From assembly GCA_914767715.1 (NCBI GenBank), contig OU612067.1:22478162-22542161 (forward strand): a stretch of DNA of 64,000 nucleotides. Reading direction: 5' to 3'. Numbering within the stretch: the stretch's first letter is position 1; every line of letters starts with the position of its first letter. Positions 11,517 through 23,600 of this stretch are shown here, piece after piece. Under the pieces are notes generated by a model that did not search any database, was not told the DNA's origin, and worked only from the letters and a program-made list of their open reading frames with translations. This DNA comes from Membranipora membranacea (lineage: Eukaryota > Bryozoa > Gymnolaemata > Cheilostomatida > Membraniporidae). The position numbers and the translations under genes were made by a program.

Positions 11517-12092
11517 AAATTTGGTAGCACTCAATTAACCACATGTGTCAATTAACCTTGGCAAAATTTCAAGAGACGAACAGCTGGCTTCCCTTTCCAG
11601 GTTTAGAGAAACCCTTAGAATTGTTTATAAGTCTGACCACTCTTGAACTAAGGAGAAGTTGGCTCCTTAGTCATTCAAAGGGCAGCTCCTGCCAACCAAC
11701 CGCAGGTATCCCTAAATTGGGCTAGCAGAAAGCTTGTTATAAGCTTGAGACAATACTCATGCACCACAAAGCGATTGATAACTGTATGTGGTTTATGAAC
11801 TCGTGGCTATAATAAATATTAGCCTGTGGTTCGTAGTTTGATATATATATTGCGTAGTTATCTATAAATAATCTCACTTATTTGTGGAGATTTAAATTCC
11901 AACAAGGTTGTTGGACTTTGTTTAGTGCCTGGAAGTCCAATTAGGTGACACCGGCAGTTGTATTAGAATCACAGGCCTCGTAACCAATTGATAGGTTACA
12001 GACTTCAATTCACTTCTCTGTCTGGAATGAGAATAGCTCTAGGTCGCTTCAAATTTGGCTTTAATTTTAGCTCGATACTTTAATTGACCTAT

Positions 12093-12328
12093 CACAATTC
12101 TATTTCAAAGTATCTTTGACTACTCAAAGATAATAAAATTCTTGATGCTTATGGAGTGATAATTTTACAAGGTCAAAGGCTGCGCTAAAGACTCTTGATG
12201 ATATATTCGACTTTTCACAATTCCAGTTCAAAGTATCTTTGACTACTCAAAGATAATAAAATTCTTGATGCTTTATAAGAACGATAATTTTGCAAGGTCA
12301 AAGACTGGGTTAATGACTCTTGAATCCT
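12093..12328 (+). repeat. Two-copy tandem repeat, ~123-bp period
   Basis: CACAATTC.. starts at 12,093 and again at 12,216. Both copies share AAAGTATCTTTGACTACTC and the following AAAGATAATAAAATTCTTG, and end near GACTCTTGA. Confidence 0.75.
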
Positions 12329-12339
12329 GATACTCGGTG

Positions 12340-14190
12340 GTTGTTTACAACTCAATAATTTAATCAAGCGGATGCTTAGTTGAGGTCAATACAACTATTT
12401 ATTTTGTTCTAAATTTAGAAGTGAATACAAAATGTCAATTTAAAAATGTAGAAGTATAAAATTATTAATAAAAAAAATGATAATAATCCTTTGCAAAATA
12501 AAATATAATTACCAATGTATCCTGTCGTCCTCTTGCTTATAATATATCCAGTCTCCAAAGTATGAATAATCCAGAGTAAAAATAATTCATGGTAAAATTA
12601 ATTCTCAAAATAATTATCTGAATTAAAATCAGATTTATATAAAAATATGAAATGCTCTTCTACACGTTTTCTACTGCTATAATATGGTTTTGTATCCGGT
12701 GAGCACTTGTCTTTTTTTCTTGAATTTTCCTCCTTTTATACTCTCCGGTGGTGCTCGCTGAAACCTTGCATCATTCCCAAGACTGTTGTTTTTCATCTCT
12801 GTGCTGTTTCATCGCGGGTGCGGTGCTGTTTTCCCTGTAAAAAGATGTTTTGCTCTCAGTCTTTCTTACATAATTGATTGCATGATTGCACCTTATGTGG
12901 AAATTGTACATAAGATAATCTCATTGGCTTAAGCCCTATGACATATAGTCTATTTTAAGCCAAAGCATCATATTTGCTTAAAATAATTATGATGCGCAGT
13001 CTATTTTAAGCCAAACATTCTCATTGGCTGTCTTCACTTTGAGACAGTGGAATTTCCAGTGTCCTATAATAATACGTGATCCAGTAAAGTCAGGAGTTAT
13101 CCTGCATTATAAAAGGGGAAGACAACTTGAGAAACAAGAGTTAATGGAACTGATATCTAGCTTGTACTGCTGCTGTCATGATAGCTAATAGTGAATGAAT
13201 ATGTGATGCAACCTTCAGGGTCAATTATAAAGAGCAATTATTTGCCATTAACCATGGATGTCATTTGTAAAGGCTGTTCTATATTCTAGCTGAGCTAATG
13301 GCATCTGCGGTAACCAAGTGTGGCTGTCATTGGTTATCATGATTATATAGTTTGATGTCAAAACAAAAAGGAAAAAGGAAGGGTGTGAGGTTACGTTTAT
13401 TAATGTGATAATGATATATATATTATGTAATTATAGGAGGATGAAGTTCGCTCCTATACTGGACTGAAGAGCTTTGATTGTCAAAAGAACATTAATTATC
13501 AATTGTATTCATACATATTTTATAACGAAATATATGTAGAGAAAATCAAAGAAAGCGTAATGTTTATAATAATTAAAGCTGGGCTAAGCTTGGAGCTGTT
13601 TTACTTTTTTCTGTGCTGACATAGGTACAAACATAACACTTAATTAAATACAGAATTATATTAATACAAGAAATAACAGATAGCAAGTAAATTATCACTT
13701 GTCTAAATTCTATGCTGGCACAAAGAACAACAAATTATCTAAATCCAGACAGTATAAATATCTTAGCCTTATCAAGGAGCTTATTTCTTTGTTTTGGGGA
13801 AACCACCAAAAAAAAACTGCCGCGTGACAAGGCTTATCCGAACTGTAACGAATACAAAACTTAGATAATGTAAGTACAAGGAGTTAACCTCTCTCATGCA
13901 AAGAGAAGATAAGTGCTATAACAACAGTCACAAAATGACAAAAAGAGGATTGAAAAGCGATATAGATTGCTATGATCATTTTGTTCAGTCTACATCCATA
14001 AATTCATAACATATGTAGGAAAATATTCCGCCATTGGTAACTGTGACAGGAGAAATAACTGTTAATGCAGTACAAATAACCAATTGATTAGCACAGTCTA
14101 TAACATGGTGTATTTACTTTCGAGATAAACCGACACGCTAATGAATAGTTGAGGTACTTACTTCTCTTAATAATGAGTGAGACAGTCAGT
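12340..14190. other. Non-coding interval downstream of the ROCO-caspase gene
   Basis: AT-rich, with no convincing exon. A direct repeat AGTCTATTTTAAGCCAAA occurs twice, at about 12,947 and 12,998. A polyadenylation-type AATAAA for the minus-strand gene is at about 13,396-13,401, some 0.8 kb past its stop. Confidence 0.4.
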
Positions 14191-14192
14191 GC

Positions 14193-14621
14193 TTATGTTG
14201 CCTGTGGGTAGCCAAGCTTTTCTAGGAGACTCTCCTTTGTATGCTTGGATCTTTGTAGAGGACCTGTACTGCTCACTACAGGAGGAAGAACAAGGTTCTT
14301 CTGAAGTGTATTCCGTGATTCTGGAGACTGACTATACTGGTCTAGTTCATTCTTCTTCATGTCCATGACAGCATTTGTAACCATCTCATGTATGGTTGTC
14401 TTCCCATCAGCTTTAGCAAACTCTCTGGCTATGGCTCCAGTAAAAGCTCCTCTGACAGCCATCTCTCCAACCACTGTTGACATCAGTAGCAGTGTATGAG
14501 GCCTCTTTAGTACAACATGGTTCACCTCATCTGGATTAGCTTCCTTTGCATCAGAATGGCTTGTGGAAGGTCCAGTTGCTTGTGGAGGGTTGTAATATTG
14601 GCAGGCCTGAATTATGGCAAT
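14193..14621 (-). CDS. Exon: caspase catalytic Cys and p10-like subunit
   Basis: The exon begins after TTGTAG and encodes [10 protein letters not shown]. This is the caspase active-site pentapeptide position, with Cys kept but Arg-Gly replaced by Gln-Tyr. An Asp/Glu/Pro-rich linker ([14 protein letters not shown]) follows, then a p10-like part: [20 protein letters not shown], with the Arg that in caspases helps form the S1 pocket, and a tail [16 protein letters not shown] close to the usual TPE..STL.K.L pattern. It ends at TAA after GYPQAT. Confidence 0.85.
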   Translation of the reverse strand: MAIIQACQYYNPPQATGPSTSHSDAKEANPDEVNHVVLKRPHTLLLMSTVVGEMAVRGAFTGAIAREFAKADGKTTIHEMVTNAVMDMKKNELDQYSQSPESRNTLQKNLVLPPVVSSTGPLQRSKHTKESLLEKLGYPQAT

Positions 14622-17600
14622 CTACAATGTGTAATATATTATATCGATTGACTACGAATATTTTGAAAGAATGATTTAGTGCAGTGGCGTATATTAGCAC
14701 TCACGGCCCACGTATTCCGTGAGTGGCTGAATAGCTCAGTGTGTAGAGCGTCCGCCTAATAATCATTGTTAATAAGATTGTTGTGGGTTCGAATCCCATC
14801 AAGGTCAGCTTTTTTTCAAATGGGTGCTTTATAACTGGAGCATTTTTACCGTAATCTTCTACTGCTATTGAGTTGTTTTCTGAAAGTACCCAACAGCTCA
14901 GTGAGCCATTGAAATACCTCTCTGCTTGCACTATTTTGCTACCGATATGCAAAAATTTCCGTGGTGGGAGGGCGCTTAAGCGCCCCTCCCACACCCTCCC
15001 CGCCACGCCTACGGCGTGTGGTTCGATTATTATGCTCATCTCTGAAAATTCAGTGAGTGAAATATTTTAGAATATACGGCCCTTATTTAGTGTGTAACAA
15101 GTTGTAACAAGTGTAGTTACAATTTCATTTTGTTTGATAGTCAACAGATGGTGGTTATTCGAATGAGAAGTTATCACATCATCAGCACATGCCACATATT
15201 GATCCATTTTTTCGATCATCAGCATGTTTGCTGCCGTGGAGTATTGAAGAATGAATACATACCATTGGGACTTGCTCAGACAACTTATTATCTAGTATCT
15301 GTAGAACATCAGTGATGGGGATATGCGAGCCATTGCAGCCACACAGCATTCCGGCTTTTCCATGGGTCATGATGGAGATGACAAGAAGGGAGATTCCTTG
15401 GGATGGAAGCACATCAATTCTGTGACGCAGCTCTAATGCACTTTTCCATTCTATCTTCTGAGTCTTGCATCTTGCTGTGACTAGGCTGTCAGCCATTTTA
15501 TTAGCTTCATCTTCAGCATCAGGTCTATTCTCGGTGTTGAACAGCACCAGACCGTACTTCTTCATATGATCTTGATGATGTGGTATGATGTACTGGTCAC
15601 TCTGAACAAATAGTCGATTGATGTCGTTAGCGTCTAGTGGATGTTTCTCTATTAGCTCCTTCAGTATCTGTGACTTGTCACCTGAGTAAAATTAGAATTC
15701 AAGTCAAAGAAATATAGACAACCTGCAGCTTTGCATTCTAGTGTATATATAGCATTTTACAATAATGTAGATTTTAATATTTAAATGAGATACATATGTG
15801 ATTGTGACATATAAACTCATATTTATGACGAGTGGTTGTCATCATAAGTATGCATTGATGTACCCAAAAAATATCTCTGCTAGCTGTGCAACTTGGTGAC
15901 ACATTACAGTCATGTCAGTTTTGTACAGAAGATTATAGTTGTAGCACATGACCACTGACTTCAGATATAATGATAATCATAGCACATATATCACTTGAAT
16001 CAAATTAGCAGACTTTTGGCTAGATCAAATTTTGTCCATTTGCTTGATTTTCAAGTTTCTCCTATTTATGGTCACACTGAGAGGATCACACATAATATGT
16101 ATAATGTAATATAAAAATGTAATACAACAACTTTTAATGGATAAAAACTGATTAAACATGTATTTAGCTTTATAATTTTTAATTAAAATTAATTCGGAAA
16201 CTTACTTGATAAGACAAGCTTTGATATGTAGTCTTGAAGTTCAGTATGACCAGCCTCTGTTATGCTTGAACCTAAAATATTCGCAAAATTTCATTGATAA
16301 TAAAATGAGTTTTCCATGCACACAAAAAGCAGTGTCTGGGAGGGCTGCTGAAGAGGGGGTTCAAGGTAGGTAAGCAGCCGTAGTGGCTGGAGCACAAGGA
16401 GATGGTGCTTCAAGTTCATTTTATTAAAGCAATTTGCCTTTGCCATGTCAATAAAGATACTTTACACTATGATAATACATATTTTTATGACTTTTACATA
16501 CATGGTTTCATGAGTGGTTGTGGAACAAGTCGGTTCTCTTTGTTCTGCACTTCCTTTCTGCAGACAACCTTCTCATATCCAGTATAACTGCGATCTTGCT
16601 CTCTAGAACTATCTGGAACTGTCAAATTGTACCAATCAGGATCAACAGCTGTTTGTGGGTCCAGTTTGTTAGTGAGCAGGCAGTGAGAACAGTAGAATAC
16701 ACTCTCATAACGAACTCCTTTCCACACAGATTTGAGTTCGGTGATGAGCTTTCTCAGGGTCGAAATCTGCTCTTCTCTTGCTTCACAGAGTCTTTCCTGA
16801 GGTGTCAGAGTGATTAGAGTGACACGCTTTTCACCTGCATTGTGAAGGAGGTGTTCGATTATCCCATTACTCTTGGTCACAGTAGCACCATTCCCGCCTG
16901 CCTCTGGAAAGTTTGAAGGATTAGAATTCATGTCTAGATAGGCGGCAGTGATGAGGGAGAAGATGTAGCTGGGTAAGGGTAGACCGCGTAAATGAAGATC
17001 AACCTTCAACGGTATCAGTTGATTGTACACTTCAGGGGCTGTTATTGTTCGGCTGGCAAAATACGGTACAATGTATTTCTGATTGCTTATTGCAGCATTT
17101 GAACCGCATAGATGCACAAGATGAAATGTTCTTAGGATTTCAATGGACACATTGGCAGGGAGTTGGGATTCTTGCTCTAAGAGGTGTAGAAGCAGAGGTG
17201 CATCCATCACTCCTGTTTCGTTGAATGTGTCTATCATCTCTTTGTATCTGCTCATTTCTATGGTTTTTCCGTCAAGAGGGAATGGAATAAATTTATCTAG
17301 CCTTTTGTACCAGGATTCCTCCAGTGTGTGGTTGTATAGGACTTCTATCACACTTGTTATGACTTTTGAGCGATGGAATATAAAGTTTGATAGCTTGTCT
17401 AGTCTCCTGAACCACATTATTTGACTTATTTCATGAAGATACTCGAGAGTGACATGTCCTTTATCATCAGGAAATTCTTTCTCTATTTCAGACAGGGTGA
17501 GCATGGGCTTGTCAGAGTGTTGGACTAGCTTCTGTAGTATTCGATACCAGCTACCGGGAATCTCAGTGATTAATCCTGCACCAGCTGCATTGATAGCATT

Positions 17601-20600
17601 TTTCAGCTTGTCGATTTCAGGCTGTCCGGATGTCTTCGAGAAGTGATGGATGTCACAAGACCTTAACAGGACTTCTGAGGTGTTGGCGAAGCTGGTCATG
17701 GTAAAGATCGGGTTAGTGTCATTTTTCAAGTTCTGATTGACATTATTTTCTGCTTGGATTATACGTTGGCGCAATTTCTCAGTGACATTGAGCAGTTGTT
17801 GAGTTGTCTGTTCAACCTTAGCAGGTATACTGTCACAGTGAGTGAGGACTACTACAGGTCTCTTCAGTTGAGGACACGCAATGTAGAGGTGGGATAACCA
17901 CTCAATACAAAGCTCTTGACAAGCAGATTCCTCACCTTTCTCTGAAGCTAATCTATCAAACTCAGCAATGTCTATCACTAGCAGCGGCACACATCTTCTC
18001 TTAAAAGTCAGTCTATAGGAAAAGTGATGGATCTTCTGGCCTCCGAAGTCAGTAAAGAGTATTTTTGAATTCTCATCAGTCTCCACCTCGCTCATTTCAA
18101 AGACTTTAGTGGCAGCATCCAATTTCCCCTCATCAGAATCGCGTTGTGTCAGCACCCTTTTGTTTGCTTGCACACTGTTAACAAGGCTTGTTTTACCAGC
18201 TCTGCTTTTCCCTATAACTGTGACAGGTATAAGTCTCTGATTACTGGCTTTCTCAATATGGAGGTCATGAATGTACTTTCTCACAGCTTCTACACCTTGC
18301 GTACAGACACCTAGTGGTGGAGATGTTAGAGAATCACAGCCATCACACTTTACTTCTTTTAATGTTGTGATACTGAATAAGCTCTCGGGGATGGTTGTGA
18401 GAGATCTGTTAGACCCGATAACCAAAGACCTCAGATTAATCAGCTGGCTGATGCTGCAAAAGAACAGAAGATAAAGTGTATTGTGTGAGAACGTAAAAGT
18501 GGTCATCTGGTAAGTATCTTCTTCAGAGGGGATAATGCTGGGAAGAGAGGGAATTGGCAAAGTATGCTGAATCGTTGGCCAAGTAGAATCTTCCTACAAC
18601 TTCTTTATAGAAATAAAGGTGAATTGGATATAAGGTCCTTTTAACTTAAAAAATGAAAATGCTCCAATTCAATTTCAATGACAATCTAGAATAATATTGA
18701 TGAATGCATACAAATTTTTATATACGTGTTTCTGTAATATTCATCAAGACTAGACAATATTAGATTTCATTAACTTCAACCTCAAAAATATTTCTGAGAT
18801 AAACTCATCTATACTCAACATTATCTGTAAGTATTTAAAAAATTAAAGTGCATGGATTCGAGGAGGAGACACAGGGGTCAGTGAATATCAACTTCCTGTA
18901 CACCACTGGAATGCTGCATAGCTACTGATCAGAAACAGCTCATAAAAATTTGATTGGATGACGTTGTGTCATTTCATCGAAGAAATGAGGCCAAAAAGGC
19001 TGTTTTTACCAAAGTGGGTGGCTGAGCTGATATGATTGCTGTATATTTCAAAATAGGTTATATTTATTCTTAGAGATATAGTTCATCCTAAATTTAGGTT
19101 GAAAATAATAAGTGATGGGCCTAAAGTGGCGTTTTATGTCACGTAGTTACGCGAGTGATCTTTTAAATTTTATGATTTAATGTGAAAATTTTATGCTACG
19201 ATTTGAGACAGATCGGATAATTTTTTGCTGTTTCCCACTGAAGTGCTGTTTGAATGACACATAACAATAAATTATCAAGATCATCGAGAGTAGATAAATT
19301 TTGCCTCATTTTTACATAAAGCCAAACATGCTGTCAAAAGGACCATAACAAAGGCTAGACATTTTTCACAAAAGAAATTTGTGTGGCCTAACTTTATAAT
19401 GGTCCTTTTGACAGGATGTTTTGCTGTATGAATATTTGCACTGCCAAATTTGGAAGAGCATCAATTTAACGGTGAAGATTGTTGTTAATAATTGTTAAGA
19501 AAAAATTGTTACACTCCTGAAAATTTGTGCGTGGGTCATTCAAACAGCGCTACAGTCGATAATAGCGAATAGAGATAAAAGGACGTATGTAGGATAAAAC
19601 TATCTCTTGCAACGTATTTTTATATCTGGCATGATAGTGTATATTTTATATGACACACCTAACTCCTCTAGAGCTGGCAATGAGCCGATACTATAATATA
19701 TATGAAGATGAGTAAGACTAACCATGAGACGAAAACTCACTGTCGCAACTTAAAATAAATCATGGTGGTAATGACTTATTCAAACTTATATTCCAATTTC
19801 ATCATAAATAAGCTGCATACTTATAATGTATAAGTTACCCACCTTTCTGGTAATGTTGATAGATCACAGAGTGACACATTTAGGGTCTTCAGTGACCTCA
19901 TCATACCAATACTATCAGGTAATGTGTGTAGATTCTTATTACAGTACACATATAACTCCTCTAGAGCAGTCAGTGAGCCGATACTATAATATATATAAAG
20001 ATAAGTAAGACTAACAATGAGAAGAAAACTCACTGTCACATATTAAAATAAATCATGGTGGTAATGACTTATTCAAACTTATATTCAAATTTTACCATAA
20101 ATAAGCTGCATACTTATAATGGATAAATTACCCACCTTTCTGGTAATGCTGATAGATCACAGTCTGACATATATAAGACCTTCAATGACCTCATCATACC
20201 TATACTATCAGGTAATGTGTGTAGATTCTTATTACCTGACACAGCTAACTCCTCTAGAGCAGTCAGTGAGCCGATACTATAATATATATAAAGATAAGTA
20301 AGACTAACAATGAGAAAATAACTCATTGTCACATATTAAAATAAATCATGGTGGTAATGACTTATTTTAAACTTTAATTTAAATTTCATCATAAATAAGC
20401 TGCATACTTATAATAGATAAATTACCCACCTTTCTGGTAATGCTGATAGATCACAGCCTGACACATATAGGGTCTTCAATGACCTCATCATACCTATACT
20501 ATCAGGTAATGTGTGTAGATTCTTATTACCGTACACATTTAACGTCTCTAGAGCTGTCAGTGAGCCGATACTATAATATGTATAAAGATAAATAAGACTA

Positions 20601-23600
20601 ACGATGAGAAAATAACTCATTGTCACATATTAAAATAAATCATGGTGGTAATGACTTATTCAAACTTATATTCCAATTTCATCATAAATAAGCTGCATAC
20701 TTATAATGTATAAGTTACCCACCTTTCTGGTAATGTTGATAGATTACAGTTTGACACAACTAAGACCTTGAATGACCTCATCATACCAATACTATCAGGT
20801 AATGTGTGTAGATTCTTATTACCTGACACATCTAACGTCTCTAGAGCAGTTAGTGAGCCCATACTATAATATATATAAAGATAAGTAAGACTAACAATGA
20901 GAAGAAAACTCACTGTCTCAACTTAAAATAAATCATGGTGGTAATGACTTATTCAAACTTATATTCCAATTTTATCATAAATAAGCTGCATACTTATAAT
21001 GGATAAATTACCCACCTTTCTGGTAATGTTGATAGATCACAGTCTGACACATCTAAGACCTTCAATGACCTCATCATACCTATACTATCAGGTAATGTGT
21101 GTAGATTCTTATTACCTGACACAGCTAACTCCTCTAGAGCAGTCAGTGAGCCGATACTATAATATATATAAAGATAAGTAAGACTAACAATGAGAAAATA
21201 ACTCATTGTCACATATTAAAATAAATCATGGTGGTAATGACTTATTTTAAACTTTAATTTAAATTTCATCATAAATAAGCTGCATACTTATAATAGATAA
21301 ATTACCCACCTTTCTGGTAATGCTGATAGATCACAGCCTGACACATATAGGGTCTTCAATGACCTCATCATACCTATACTATCAGGTAATGTGTGTAGAT
21401 TCTTATTACCGTACACATTTAACGTCTCTAGAGCTGTCAGTGAGCCGATACTATAATATGTATAAAGATAAATAAGACTAACGATGAGAAAATAACTCAT
21501 TGTCACATATTAAAATAAATCATGGTGGTAATGACTTATTCAAACTTATATTCCAATTTCATCATAAATAAGCTGCATACTTATAATGTATAAGTTACCC
21601 ACCTTTCTGGTAATGTTGATAGATTACAGTTTGACACAACTAAGACCTTGAATGACCTCATCATACCAATACTATCAGGTAATGTGTGTAGATTCTTATT
21701 CTCTGACACATATAACTCCTCTAGAGCAGTCAGTGAGCCGATACTATAATATGTATAAAGATAAATAAGACTAACGATGAGAAAATAACTCATTGTCACA
21801 TATTAAAATAAATCATGGTGGTAATGACTTATTCAAACTTATATTCAAATTTTACCATAAATAAGCTGCATACTTATAATGGCTAAATTACCCACCTTTC
21901 TGGTAATGTTGATAGTTCACAGCATAACACATCTAAGACCTTCAATGACCTCATCATACCTATACTATCAGGTAATGTGTGTAGATTCTTATTACCGTAC
22001 ACATTTAACGTCTCTAGAGCTGTCAGTGAGCCGATACTATAATATGTATAAAGATAAATAAGACTAACGATGAGAAAATAACTCATTGTCACGTATTAAA
22101 ATAAATCATGGTGGTAATGACTTATTCAAACTTATATTCAAATTTTACCATAAATAAGCTGCATACTTATAATGGCTAAATTACCCACCTTTCTGGTAAT
22201 GTTGATAGATTACAGTTTGACACAACTAAGACCTTCAATGACCTCATCATACCAATACTATCTGGTAATGTGTGTAGATTCTTATTACCTGACACATTTA
22301 ACTCCTCTAGAGCAGTCAGTGAGCCGATACTATAATATGTATAAAGATAAATAAGACTAACGATGAGAAAATAACTCATTGTCACATATTAAAATAAATC
22401 ATGGTGGTAATGACTTATTCAAACTTATATTCAAATTTTACCATAAATAAGCTGCATACTTATAATGGCTAAATTACCCACCTTTCTGGTAATGTTGATA
22501 GTTCACAGCCTAACACATCTAAGACCTTCAATGACCTCATCATACAAATACTATCTAATAATGTGTGTAGATTCTTATTACCTGACACATTTAACTCCTC
22601 TAGAGCAGTCAGTGAGCCGATACTATAATATGTATAAAGATAAATAAGACTAACGATGAGAAAATAACTCATTGTCACATATTAAAATAAATCATGGTGG
22701 TAATGACTTATTCAAACTTATATTCAAATTTTACCATAAATAAGCTGCATACTTATAATGGATAAATTACCCACCTTTCTGGTAATGTTGATAGATCACA
22801 GCCTGACACAACTAAGACCTTCAATGACCTCATCATACCAATACTATCAGGTAATGTGTGTAGATTCTCATTATCTGACACATTTAACGTCTCTAGAGCT
22901 GTCAGTGAGCCGATACTATAATATATATAAAGATAAGTAAGACTAACAATGAGAAGATAACTCATTGTCACATATTAAAATAAATCATGGTGGTAATGAC
23001 TTATTCAAACTTATATTCCAATTTTATCATAAATAAGCTGCATACTTATAATGGATAAATTACCCACCTCTCTGGTAATGCTGATAGATTACAGTTTGAC
23101 ACAACTAAGACCTTCAATGACCTCATCATACCAATACTATCAGGTAATGTGTGTAGATTCTTATTACCTAACACATCTAACGTCTCTAGAGCAGTCAGTG
23201 AGCCGATACTATAATATATATAAAGATAAGTAAGACTAACAATGAGAAGATAACTCATTGTCACATATTAAAATAAATCATGGTGGTAATGACTTATTCA
23301 AACTTATATTCCAATTTTATCATAAATAAGCTGCATACTTATAATGGATAAATTACCCACCTTTCTGGTAATGCTGATAGATCACAGTATGACACATCTA
23401 AGACCTTCAATGACCTCATCATACCTATACTATCAGGTAATGTGTGTAGATTCTTATTACCTAACACATCTAACGTCTCTAGAGCATTCAGTGAGCCGAT
23501 ACTATAATATGTATAAAGATAGGTGAGACTAACAATGAGAAGAAAACTCACTGTCGCAACTTAAAATAAATCATGGTGGTAATGACTTATTCAAACTTAT

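Noticed and set aside
14701-15039. 112-codon minus-strand frame overlapping the caspase intron
   Set aside because: It runs through a tRNA-like element and a GC-rich palindrome. The splice model of the caspase exons skips it.
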